From contig NZ_JABBKX010000001.1 of the NCBI RefSeq assembly GCF_012927745.1, forward strand, positions 930,001 through 994,000: 64,000 nt of DNA, in the 5' to 3' direction. The notes beneath the pieces were generated by a model. That model was not told where the DNA came from, did no database searches, and worked only from the letters and a program-made list of their open reading frames with translations. Shown piece by piece: positions 1 through 7,725 of the stretch. This DNA comes from Neoroseomonas marina (GTDB lineage: Bacteria; Pseudomonadota; Alphaproteobacteria; Acetobacterales; Acetobacteraceae). A program made the translations under genes and the position numbers. Every line of letters starts with the position of its first letter. The first letter of the stretch is position 1.

Positions 1-1578
1 GTCGCCGTGCTGGCACCGGGCGGCTGGACGGCGTGGGAAATCCTGATCCTCCTCTGCTACCTCGGCACCGTCCCCTGGAGCGCGCTGTCCGCGGCGAATG
101 CCCTGGTGGGGCTGGTCATCCTGCTGGCCGCCAAGGACCCGCCGGCAGCCGTCCTGCCGGCGCTCCGCGCGGCCCGTCCCGACCCACCCAGCGGGCGCAC
201 CGCCATCGCCATCTGCATCCGCAATGAGGACATGGGCGCCGTGCTGCCGCCGCTCGGCCGGCTGATGGATGGGCTGCCGCCGGACCTTTTCGCGCTCTGG
301 GTGCTGTCGGATACGCCCGGCGGCCCCAGCGCCGAAGCCGAGGAAGCCGCGGTCCGGACCTTCGCCGCCGACCGCCCCAACGTCCATTACCGCCGCCGAT
401 CCGTGAACGAGGGCTTCAAGGCCGGCAACGTGATGGATTTCCTCGATCATCACGCGGCGGGCCTCGACTACTTCCTCTGCCTCGACGCCGATTCGGAGAT
501 GACGCCGGCCGCCGTGCTGCGCCTCGTCGCCTGCATGGAGGCCGATGATCGGCTCGCCATCGTCCAGCAGCTGATCCATGGCCTGCCGGCCACCGCGGCC
601 TTCCCGCGCCTGTTCCAGTTCGGCATGCGCCAGGGCATGCGGTCCTGGGCGACCGGCCAGGCCTGGTGGCAGGGCGACGAGGGCCCCTATTGGGGCCACA
701 ACGCGCTGATCCGCATCGCGCCGTTCCGCGAGCTCTGCCGGCTGGAACCCCTGCCCGACGGGTCGCGCATCCTCTCCCACGACCAGGTCGAGGCGACGCG
801 CCTGCACGCCGCCGGCTGGAAGGTGCGGGTGCTGCCCGACGACACCGGCAGCGCCGAGGGCAACCCGCCGACCTTCGGCGATTTCGTCATCCGCGACCTG
901 CGCTGGGCGGGGGGGAACATGCAGTACCTCGCGCTGCTGCGCCTGCCGGGCATGACGCCGATGGCGCGCTGGCAGCTGATGCAGGCCATCCTCCTCTTCC
1001 TCGGCGCGCCGCTCTGGTGCGCGATCCTCGTGCTGGCCGCCGGCAACGCCCTGACGGGCGGCGGGGCGACGACCCCGACCGGTGCGCTGGTCGCGCTGCT
1101 GGCGGCGACCTGGGCCTGCCACTATGCCCCGAAGCTGGCGGGCTATGCCGAGGTGCTGCTGAAGCCGGCGCTGGCCGACCGCTATGGCGGGCGCACCGCC
1201 TTCGCCCGCGGCGCGGCGGCCGAGATCGCCTTCACCACCCTGATGGAACCGGCGCGGCTGATGGCGCAGACGCTGTTCCTGATCGCCCTGCCCTTCGGGC
1301 TCAAGGTCGGCTGGACGGCGCAGAACCGGGCCGATCGCGGCGTTTCCTGGGTCGATGCGGCGCGGCAATTCTGGCCGCCGACGCTGGCGGGACTGGTACT
1401 GACCTGGCTCTTCGCCATGGCCTCGCCGCTGGCCCTGCTGCTGGCCCTGCCGGTGCTGGCCTCGCTGCTGCTCACCATCCCCTTCGCGGTGGTCACCGCC
1501 GATCCCGGTGTCTCCGCCCGGCTGCGCCACGCCGGGATCTGCGCGTTGCCCGAGGAGATCGGCGGAGCAATGCGCTAG
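1..1578 (+). CDS. mdoH: Glucans biosynthesis glucosyltransferase H (5' end outside window)
   Basis: Inner-membrane family-2 glucosyltransferase that builds the beta-glucan backbone of osmoregulated periplasmic glucans from UDP-glucose. The reading frame is open to base 1, and family members carry more N-terminal sequence, so the gene very probably starts upstream; the GTG at 7 is only the first start codon inside the window. Visible are an N-terminal membrane segment, the nucleotide-binding stretch ICIRNED, the metal-binding DADSEM (about 484-501), the acceptor-region GPYWGHNALIR, HDQVEA, and RDLRWAGGNMQY, which matches the R-D-x-R-W...N-x-Q signature of OpgH. Several membrane helices follow in the C-terminal half. 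The partner mdoG is not in view. Family assignment is firm; the exact start cannot be seen. Confidence 0.88.
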   Translation, partial: VAVLAPGGWTAWEILILLCYLGTVPWSALSAANALVGLVILLAAKDPPAAVLPALRAARPDPPSGRTAIAICIRNEDMGAVLPPLGRLMDGLPPDLFALWVLSDTPGGPSAEAEEAAVRTFAADRPNVHYRRRSVNEGFKAGNVMDFLDHHAAGLDYFLCLDADSEMTPAAVLRLVACMEADDRLAIVQQLIHGLPATAAFPRLFQFGMRQGMRSWATGQAWWQGDEGPYWGHNALIRIAPFRELCRLEPLPDGSRILSHDQVEATRLHAAGWKVRVLPDDTGSAEGNPPTFGDFVIRDLRWAGGNMQYLALLRLPGMTPMARWQLMQAILLFLGAPLWCAILVLAAGNALTGGGATTPTGALVALLAATWACHYAPKLAGYAEVLLKPALADRYGGRTAFARGAAAEIAFTTLMEPARLMAQTLFLIALPFGLKVGWTAQNRADRGVSWVDAARQFWPPTLAGLVLTWLFAMASPLALLLALPVLASLLLTIPFAVVTADPGVSARLRHAGICALPEEIGGAMR

Positions 1579-1587
1579 AATGCCGCG

Positions 1588-2163
1588 ATGCGCTCGCTGA
1601 AAGCCCTGCTGCGCCCCCCGCTCCTGCTCCTCGCCTTCCTCTGGGTGGTGCTGGAGGAGACCCTGTGGTCCTGGTCCAAGGCCATCGGCGGGCTGATCGC
1701 GCGCATCCCGCTCTTCGCGGTTCTCGAGCGCCTGATCCTGCGACTCGACGCGCGGATGGTGCTGCTGATCTTCGCCATCCCGATCGCGCTGCTGTTCCCC
1801 GTGAAGATCGCCGCGCTTTGGCTCATCACCAACGGCCAGCCACTGGGCGGGCTCGCGGTGCTTTTGGCGGCCAAGACGATCGGCACGGCCTTCTCGGCGC
1901 GCCTCTACGTGGTCGCGGAGCCGAAGCTGATGACGATCCCGATCTTCGCGAAGGTGCGGAACTGGGTGGTCGCGCTGCTCGCCCGGGCACACGCGTTCCT
2001 CGATTCCTCGCCCGCCTGGCAGGCGGTGCGCCATGCGATGAAGCGGGCGAAGGCCGCGATCCATGCGGCAGCGCGCCGCGTGCGCCTGGCGTTGCTCGGC
2101 GAGGCGCCCTCGCTGCTCGAGCGTGTGCGCTCCGCGCGCCGCACGTGGCGAGGCCAGGCGTGA
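1588..2163 (+). CDS. Conserved membrane protein of unknown function
   Basis: 191 residues starting nine bases after the mdoH stop, so probably co-transcribed with it. An N-terminal hydrophobic helix (about residues 8-30) is followed by a second hydrophobic stretch (about 55-90) containing LIFAIPIALLFPVKIAALW. The last 70 residues are strongly basic (KRAKAAIHAAARRVRLALL), suggesting a cytoplasmic tail. I recognise no catalytic motif or named family. Its stop codon overlaps the GTG start of the next gene, which supports the reading frame. Function unknown. Confidence 0.65.
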   Translation: MRSLKALLRPPLLLLAFLWVVLEETLWSWSKAIGGLIARIPLFAVLERLILRLDARMVLLIFAIPIALLFPVKIAALWLITNGQPLGGLAVLLAAKTIGTAFSARLYVVAEPKLMTIPIFAKVRNWVVALLARAHAFLDSSPAWQAVRHAMKRAKAAIHAAARRVRLALLGEAPSLLERVRSARRTWRGQA

Positions 2164-2684
2164 GCGCGCGCCTGCGGCTCTACGCCGCGATCTCCCTCGA
2201 TGGCTGCCTCGCGGACGACCGCGGCGAGGTCGGCTGGCTGCACCCCTTCGATGTGCAGGATTACGGCATGGCCGGCTTCCTCGCCGGCATCGGTACGGTG
2301 CTGACGGGCCGTGCGACCTACGACCAGGCACGCGGATTCGGGGATTGGCCCTATGCGGGCAAGCGTGTCGTCGTGCTGACGCGCCGCCCGCTGGACGCCG
2401 ACCCACCCGCCGGCGTCGAGGCCATGCAGGGCGAGATCGGATCCGTCGTGGCGCGCCTGCGCGCCGAAACGACGGGCGACATCTGGTTGCTCGGCGGCGC
2501 GGCCGTGGCGCAGGCCTGCCTCGCGCTCGACCTCGTCGACTCGCTGGAGCTCTTCGTCATTCCCCTGGTGCTCGGCGCGGGCCTGCGGCTGTTCTCGCCC
2601 GCCGGCATGCCGCAGGGTTGGCGGCTGGAGGCGGCGACGACCTATGCGAACGGCGTGGTGGGGCTGACCTACCACCGGGCTTGA
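2160..2684 (+). CDS. Dihydrofolate reductase family / RibD C-terminal domain protein
   Basis: 174 residues, starting at a GTG whose bases overlap the TGA of the upstream gene (GTGA), a typical translational-coupling arrangement. The pattern RLYAAISLDG at the N terminus, LTGRATYDQA near residue 45, VVLTRRPL, and the Gly-rich WLLGGAAVAQACL fit the RibD-C/DHFR-like NADPH-binding fold found in small stand-alone reductases. The substrate is not known; proteins of this type are often annotated as dihydrofolate or pyrimidine reductases without proof. An in-frame extension far upstream inside mdoH exists but is only an antiphase reading of that gene. Confidence 0.8.
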   Translation: MSARLRLYAAISLDGCLADDRGEVGWLHPFDVQDYGMAGFLAGIGTVLTGRATYDQARGFGDWPYAGKRVVVLTRRPLDADPPAGVEAMQGEIGSVVARLRAETTGDIWLLGGAAVAQACLALDLVDSLELFVIPLVLGAGLRLFSPAGMPQGWRLEAATTYANGVVGLTYHRA

Positions 2685-2714
2685 TCGAACGCGAACGAAG
2701 CGCGAACGTGCGGC

Positions 2715-3176
2715 ATGGACGTCCCGGCCCGCACCCTCGCCGTCACCCGCGCCGCCGCGCGCTTCTGCGCCCTGCGCGGCTGGGCGCCGGTCGAGCAGGT
2801 GCCCCTGCCCGACGGCCGCCGCGCCGACATCCTCGCCCTGCAGCCGACCGGCGACTTCACGATCATCGAGGTGAAGTCCTGCGCGCGGGACTACCTGTCC
2901 GACGGCAAATGGCCGGACTACCGGGCCTGGTGCGACCGGCTCTACTTCGCCGTGGACCTCGACTTCCCGCAGGACCTGCTGCCGGACGACATCGGGTTGA
3001 TCGTCGCCGAGGACCGCGAGGCGGCGCTGCTGCGCGACGCGCCGGAACATCGGCTGGCGCCGGCGCGGCGACGATCGTTGCTCCATCGGTACGCGATGCT
3101 GGCGGGCGGGAGGCTCGCGGCGCTGGCGGATCCGACAGGGGCGGCGGAAATGCGGGCGGCGCTCAGGGTGGAATAG
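2715..3176 (+). CDS. mmcB: MmcB family DNA repair protein
   Basis: 153 residues. The core GRRADILAL...FTIIEVKSC...DYLSDGKWPDY...CDRLYFAVD carries the D...E-x-K arrangement of a PD-(D/E)XK nuclease-like fold and matches the MmcB (DUF1052) family. In Caulobacter, MmcB is tied to the mitomycin C damage response; the role here is by homology. The gene stands 30 bases after the reductase gene, so it may be co-transcribed. Its TAG stop merges directly into the first hairpin of a composite palindromic element (3176 onward), and it converges with hldE. Confidence 0.85.
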   Translation: MDVPARTLAVTRAAARFCALRGWAPVEQVPLPDGRRADILALQPTGDFTIIEVKSCARDYLSDGKWPDYRAWCDRLYFAVDLDFPQDLLPDDIGLIVAEDREAALLRDAPEHRLAPARRRSLLHRYAMLAGGRLAALADPTGAAEMRAALRVE

Positions 3177-3328
3177 GAGGGGCTCCGCCCCTCCAAACCT
3201 CCCCGCCAAAGGCCGAAAGGCCTTTGGAAACCGTTATCCGCCGCGGAGGGGGCAATGCCAGGTTTCCATTGGCCTTTCGGCCGATGGGAACCCGTGGCAG
3301 GGAGAGGCCGAGAGGGGCAGCGCCCTTC
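3176..3328. repeat. Mirrored pair of composite palindromic elements between mmcB and hldE
   Basis: Reading plus: hairpin A GGAGGGGC-TCC-GCCCCTCC (3176-3194), an 11-base spacer, then hairpin B CCAAAGGCC-GAAA-GGCCTTTGG (3206-3227) followed by AAACCGTTA. Reading minus from the hldE side: hairpin A' GAAGGGC-GCT-GCCCCTC (3328-3312), then B' CCATCGGCC-GAAA-GGCCAATGG (3287-3266) and again a GGAAACC tail. Each half follows the stop of the gene on its own strand (mmcB directly, hldE after 11 bases). No T-run follows, so these are not textbook Rho-independent terminators. Related units occur at 9159-9302, 31062-31116 and 40487-40544. Confidence 0.85.
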
Positions 3329-3339
3329 CCGGTCGTGCA

Positions 3340-4833
3340 TCAGCCCTTGATGCGCGCCACCGTCGCTGTCGTCGAATTCCCCGGCAGCAGTTCCGCGAGC
3401 TTCACCTGCCCGCCGTAGTCCAGAACGATGTTCCCGCCGACCACCTGCTCGACCGTGTAGTCCGAACCCTTCACCAGCACGTCGGGGCGCAGTTCGCGGA
3501 TCAGTTCGATGGGCGTGTCCTCGTCGAACAGCGTCACGCAGTCGACTGTCGCGAGTGACGCCAGCACGGCCGCGCGCGCCGCCTCCGACTGGATCGGCCG
3601 GGCCGGGCCCTTCAGCCGCTTCACGGAAGCATCCGTGTTCAGCCCGACGACGAGCCGGTCGCACCAGGACCGCGCCTGCTCCAGCAGGTGCACATGGCCG
3701 GGATGCAGCAGGTCGAAGCAACCGTTGGTGAAGCCGATGCGCCAGCCGCGGCGGCGCCAGCGTTCCACCTGCTCCAACGCGGCGGACCGGTTCATCACCT
3801 TGCGCAGCGCCCCGCGCTCGGGCGTCAGCGCCTCGAGCAGTTCTTCCTCGCGCGCCACGGCCGTGCCGACCTTGCCGACCACGATGCCGGCGGCGATGTT
3901 CGCGAGCCGCGCCGCGACCGGCAGCTTCAGACCAGCGGCCATGCCCGCCGACAGGGTCGACACCACCGTGTCCCCGGCGCCAGAGACGTCGTGCACCTCC
4001 TCGGCCTCGGCGGGGAAGTGGTGGATGCGCCCGTCCTCGAGCAGCGTCATCCCGTCCTCGCTGCGCGTGACCAGCACGGCGCGGAAGTCGTGGGCCTGCT
4101 GCAGCGTGCGCATGGCGTCGAGGATCGCTTCCTCGGTGTCCACCGGCAGGCCCGTGGCCTCGGCGAGCTCGGCACGGTTCGGGGTGATCAGGTCCGCCCC
4201 GGCGTAGCGCGAATAGTCCCGGCCCTTGGGGTCGACCACCACCGGCCGGCCCGCCGCGTGCGCAGCGTCGATCAGCCGCTTGGCCGTCGTCCCGTCGAGG
4301 ACGCCCTTGCCGTAGTCGGACAGCACCAGGACGGTCGTCGCGGCCACTGCATCGCCGGCGATCTTGACCATGCGATCGGCGAGGCGGGGATGGATGCCCT
4401 GCACCACCTCCTGGTCCGCGCGGAGCATGTGCTGGCCATTGGCGATGAAACGGGTCTTCGTCGTGGTGTGGCGGCCGCCCTGGACCAGCAGCCAGGGTTC
4501 GACACCCGGCTGGCCGCCGATCAGGCCTGTGAGGTCGCTCCCCGCCTGGTCGTCGCCGACCACCGACACGAAGGCGACGGCGGCGCCGAGGGCGGTGAGG
4601 TTCCGCACGACGTTGCCCGCGCCGCCCGGCATCGCGACCTCGCGCTCCACCGCCAGGACCGGAACGGGTGCCTCGGGGCTGATGCGCTTGACGGTGCCGT
4701 AGACGTAGCGGTCGAGCATCGCGTCGCCGACCACGAGCACGGAGGCGCGACGGAGCGCCCGGACCGCGGCGACGAGGTCCGCCACAGGAATTTCCGGCAT
4801 CGGCCGGTCGGTCTCGGGCGTGGGGCCTTCCAT
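3340..4833 (-). CDS. hldE: Bifunctional heptose-7-phosphate kinase / heptose-1-phosphate adenylyltransferase
   Basis: 497 residues, full length for HldE (RfaE). The N-terminal PfkB-type sugar kinase (about 25-335) phosphorylates D-glycero-D-manno-heptose 7-phosphate at O1; it shows PGGAGNVVRN near 70, VVVDPKGRDY near 200 and the GAGDT catalytic loop at 285-289. The C-terminal nucleotidyltransferase (about 365-497) has GFTNGCFDLLHPGH, with HPGH at 377-380 as the HxGH motif, and makes ADP-heptose for the LPS inner core. It lies 45 bases after pmbA and probably shares its transcript. It pairs functionally with the LPS genes kdsD and lptABC at 22-25 kb. Confidence 0.96.
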   Translation of the reverse strand: MEGPTPETDRPMPEIPVADLVAAVRALRRASVLVVGDAMLDRYVYGTVKRISPEAPVPVLAVEREVAMPGGAGNVVRNLTALGAAVAFVSVVGDDQAGSDLTGLIGGQPGVEPWLLVQGGRHTTTKTRFIANGQHMLRADQEVVQGIHPRLADRMVKIAGDAVAATTVLVLSDYGKGVLDGTTAKRLIDAAHAAGRPVVVDPKGRDYSRYAGADLITPNRAELAEATGLPVDTEEAILDAMRTLQQAHDFRAVLVTRSEDGMTLLEDGRIHHFPAEAEEVHDVSGAGDTVVSTLSAGMAAGLKLPVAARLANIAAGIVVGKVGTAVAREEELLEALTPERGALRKVMNRSAALEQVERWRRRGWRIGFTNGCFDLLHPGHVHLLEQARSWCDRLVVGLNTDASVKRLKGPARPIQSEAARAAVLASLATVDCVTLFDEDTPIELIRELRPDVLVKGSDYTVEQVVGGNIVLDYGGQVKLAELLPGNSTTATVARIKG

Positions 4834-4878
4834 GGTTACAGCCCTACCCTGCCATCGTGTTGCAACGCAAGGTAACGC

Positions 4879-6204
4879 TCACGACCCAGCCATGGTCAGA
4901 CCCTCGATCCGCACGGTCGGGCAGTCCATGCCCGTGCGAAACCGCAGGTCGTTGGCCGGAATCATGTTGAGGAACATATCCTTGAGGTTGCCCGCGACGG
5001 TCACCTCGCTGACCGGTTCGGCCAGTTGCCCGTCGCGGATCATGAAGCCCGCTGCGCCGCGGCTGTAGTCGCCGGTCAGGCCGTTGATGCTCGAGCCCAT
5101 CATCTCGGTGACGTAAAGGCCTTCGCGGATATCGGCCATGAGTTCGGCCGGGCTGGCCGTCCCGGGCAGGAGCCACAGGTTCGACGGCGCCGGGCCGGGC
5201 GGCCCCGCCGTCCCGCGCACCGCATGGCCGGTCGAGGCGAGGCCGAGCTGCCGTGCGCTGCGCCAATCCATGAACCAGGTCGTCAGCACGCCGTCGGCGA
5301 CGATGTCGCGGACCGCGCCGGGCATGCCTTCCCCATCGAAGGGACGGGACCGCAGGCCGCGCCGGCGAAACGGGTCATCCCGCACGGTCAGCCCGGCGGC
5401 GAGTACCTGCTGCCCCATCCGGTCCTTCAGGAAGGACGTCCCGCGCGCCACCGCGGCACCGTTGATCGCCCCCGACAGATGGCCGAGCAGGCTGCCCGAC
5501 ACGCGCGGGTCGTAGACCACCGGCAGGCGCGCCGTCTTGGGCCGGGTCGGATTCAGCCGGCGCACCGCCTGTTCCCCCGCCCGGCGGCCGATCGCGGCCG
5601 GGTCCTCGAGGTCCGAGAGGTAGACCGTGCTGCCCCAGTCGTAGTCGCGCTCCATGCCCGTCCCGCTGCCCGCGAGCGCGGTCGCCGAGATGGTGTGCGC
5701 GCTGCGGACATAGCCGCCGGCCAAACCCGTCGAGGCGACGAGGGCGATCTCGAAGCGTCCCCAGCTCGCATCCGCGCCTTCGCTGTTGGTGACGCCCTTC
5801 ACGGCGAGCGCGGCTTCCTCGGCCGCCGCCGCGCGCTGCAGCAGCGATTCCGCGCTGGGCTCGACTGGATCCTCGAGGTCGAGGTCGACCGGCGGGATCG
5901 GCACAAGATCCGCCAGGCCCGCGAAGGGATCCTCGGGCACCACGCGCGCCATGGCGACGGTGCGCTCCGCGAGCGCGGCGAAGCTGCGCGGGTCCGGATC
6001 GTTGGAGGAGACGATCGCCTGACGCTTGCCGACGAAGACGCGCAGGCCGATGTCGAAGCCCTCGGCGCGTTCCAATTGCTCGATGGCACCGAGGCGGCGC
6101 TTCACCGAGAGCGCGGTCGAGGCGACGAGGACGGCGTCCGCCGCGTCGGCGCCGGCGCGCTTCGCGGCGGCGATCAGGTCGGACAGGGTGGAGAGGCGAT
6201 CCAT
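4879..6204 (-). CDS. pmbA: TldD/PmbA family metalloprotease (PmbA/TldE)
   Basis: 441 residues from the ATG at 6204, chosen because AAGGAG lies just upstream; a longer in-frame version to 6285 has no support. The TldD/TldE complex is a zinc protease that trims small modified peptides and degrades unfolded antitoxins. Recognisable stretches include GLRVFVGKRQAIVSSND, GVTNSEGADASWGR, ARLPVVYDPRVSGSLLGHL, FDGEGMPGAVRDIVADG and the C-terminal GDYSRGAAGFMIRDGQ...EVTVAGNLKDMFLNM, typical of the PmbA partner. PmbA itself usually lacks the zinc-binding HExxxH of TldD, and none is seen here. No tldD is in the window. Confidence 0.92.
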   Translation of the reverse strand: MDRLSTLSDLIAAAKRAGADAADAVLVASTALSVKRRLGAIEQLERAEGFDIGLRVFVGKRQAIVSSNDPDPRSFAALAERTVAMARVVPEDPFAGLADLVPIPPVDLDLEDPVEPSAESLLQRAAAAEEAALAVKGVTNSEGADASWGRFEIALVASTGLAGGYVRSAHTISATALAGSGTGMERDYDWGSTVYLSDLEDPAAIGRRAGEQAVRRLNPTRPKTARLPVVYDPRVSGSLLGHLSGAINGAAVARGTSFLKDRMGQQVLAAGLTVRDDPFRRRGLRSRPFDGEGMPGAVRDIVADGVLTTWFMDWRSARQLGLASTGHAVRGTAGPPGPAPSNLWLLPGTASPAELMADIREGLYVTEMMGSSINGLTGDYSRGAAGFMIRDGQLAEPVSEVTVAGNLKDMFLNMIPANDLRFRTGMDCPTVRIEGLTMAGS

Positions 6205-6218
6205 CTCGGCTCCTTGGC

Positions 6219-6310
6219 GGGGGAGAAGGGAACGTCTCCCCCGCACCCCCTCAACCTTTTCTGACTTCTGGCGCCGGTCCCCCAACGGACAAGGACGGTT
6301 GGGGGGTGCA
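6219..6310. repeat. Palindromic element, family II, downstream of the M16 peptidase gene
   Basis: The space between the M16 gene stop (6315) and pmbA is filled by dyads: CCCCCAAC (6279-6286) with GTTGGGGG (6298-6305), and GGGGGAGA (6219-6226) with TCTCCCCC (6235-6242). Between them, read on the minus strand, lies AAAAGGTTGAGGGGGTGCGG, which closely resembles the unit at 49470-49495 (AAGAAGGTTGAGGGGGGTTC). The element therefore reads in the direction of the M16 gene, immediately after it, as the second copy does after the tam gene. Confidence 0.7.
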
Positions 6311-6314
6311 GGCT

Positions 6315-7586
6315 TCAGGCGGCGAGCCGCTCCATGATCGCGTCGACGCCCGGCACATGCTCCGCCGGGCCCATGGCCGCGAGCGTCGGCCGCGCGCGGA
6401 ACATGCGCGCCGCGGCTTCCTGCACCTGTTCGACGGTGACGGCGGCGATCTTCGCCTTGGTCTCCTCGACCGGGATGACGCGGCCGAAGACCTGGAGCTG
6501 GCGCGCGAGCTGCTCGCAGCGGCTGCCCGTGCTCTCGAGCGACATCAGCAGCGAGGCGCGCAGCTGAGCCTTGGCGCGGGCGAGCTCCTCCTCGGTGACG
6601 TCGCGCTGGACCGCGCGCAGCGCCTCGATCGTCACGGGCATCAGCTCCCCGGCCTCCTTCTCGCCGGTGCCGGCGTAGATCTGGAACAGTCCGTGATCCC
6701 GGAACGGGGAGGCGAAGGAGTAGATCGAATAGACCAGGCCGCGCTTCTCGCGGATCTCCTGGAACAGGCGCGACGACATGCCGCCGCCGAGCAGCGTCGA
6801 GAGCAGCTGCGTCGGGTAGTGCAGCGGATCGCCATGCTTCACCGAAGGGAAGCCGAGCACGATGTGCACCTGGTCGAGGTCGCGCGTCTCGCGGAACTCG
6901 CCGCCCGCATAGAGCGCGGCCTCCGGGGTCGCGGAGGCGGTCTGCGGCAGGTCGGCGAAATGCGTGCGCACGAGGTCGAGCAGCGCGTCGTGCTCCAACG
7001 CGCCCGCCGCCGCGACGACCATCGCGCCCGGGCCGTAGTGCGTGCGCATGTAGCCGGTCAGCGCCTCGCGGCTCATCGCCTTGATCGTGTCCTCGGTGCC
7101 GAGGACGGGGCGGCCCATGGGCTGCGCCGGATAGGCGGTTTCCTGGAAGTGGTCGAAGACGATGTCGTCCGGCGTGTCGTTCGCCTGGCCGATCTCCTGC
7201 AGGATCACGCCGCGCTCGCGCTCGATCTCCTCGGGCACGAAGGTGGAGTGCGTCAGGATGTCGCCGATGATGTCGACGGCGAGCGCCGTGTCCTCCTTCA
7301 GCACCTTGGCGTAGAAGGCGGTCTGCTCGCGGGCGGTGTAGGCGTTGAGGTGCCCGCCGACATTCTCGATCTCGCGCGAGATCGCCGCGGCGTCGCGGCG
7401 CGCGGTGCCCTTGAAGGCCATGTGCTCGAGGAAGTGGGACACGCCGTTGACGTCGGCCGTCTCGTGCCGCGTGCCGGCGGCGACATAGGCGCCGACCGAG
7501 ACGGTCTCGACGCGCGGCATGGTCTCGGAGACGACGGTCAGGCCGTTGGGCAGGCGGGTGACGCGGATCGCGTCGCTGGCGGTCAA
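6315..7586 (-). CDS. M16 family zinc peptidase (processing-peptidase type)
   Basis: 423 residues, close to the usual length of the bacterial mitochondrial-processing-peptidase-like proteins. Start chosen at a TTG (7586-7584) preceded by AGGAG eight bases upstream; no ATG or GTG gives the expected N terminus, and the protein then begins TASDAIRVTRLPNGLTV as in relatives. The inverted zinc motif HFLEH is at 51-55, and the third ligand fits E131 in ERGVILQE, 76 residues on. The second domain has the GGGMSSRLFQEIREKRGLVYS signature region near 275. It follows thrC on the same strand, an arrangement common in alphaproteobacteria. Confidence 0.93.
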   Translation of the reverse strand: MTASDAIRVTRLPNGLTVVSETMPRVETVSVGAYVAAGTRHETADVNGVSHFLEHMAFKGTARRDAAAISREIENVGGHLNAYTAREQTAFYAKVLKEDTALAVDIIGDILTHSTFVPEEIERERGVILQEIGQANDTPDDIVFDHFQETAYPAQPMGRPVLGTEDTIKAMSREALTGYMRTHYGPGAMVVAAAGALEHDALLDLVRTHFADLPQTASATPEAALYAGGEFRETRDLDQVHIVLGFPSVKHGDPLHYPTQLLSTLLGGGMSSRLFQEIREKRGLVYSIYSFASPFRDHGLFQIYAGTGEKEAGELMPVTIEALRAVQRDVTEEELARAKAQLRASLLMSLESTGSRCEQLARQLQVFGRVIPVEETKAKIAAVTVEQVQEAAARMFRARPTLAAMGPAEHVPGVDAIMERLAA

Positions 7587-7725
7587 GGCGATGCTCCTCG
7601 TGGGGACTGGTGCAGTCCCCCTATGTAGCCCGTCGGGGCGGGTTTCGCAGGGGGGCGCGCCGGCTGGGCGGGCACCGCCTCCCCGCGGCGGGCCGCTGAC
7701 GAGATCACCGCCCGACGCGGCCTCG

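Noticed and set aside
666..2159. A long N-terminal extension of the RibD-like reductase frame through mdoH
   Set aside because: The extension reads mdoH in another frame and is low-complexity Arg/Gly/Ala. The GTG at 2160 overlaps the previous stop and gives the normal protein length.
3195..3240. A Rho-independent terminator after mmcB
   Set aside because: The hairpins are strong but no T-run follows either of them, and the same composite recurs elsewhere with a fixed tail, so it is better described as a repeat element of unknown function.
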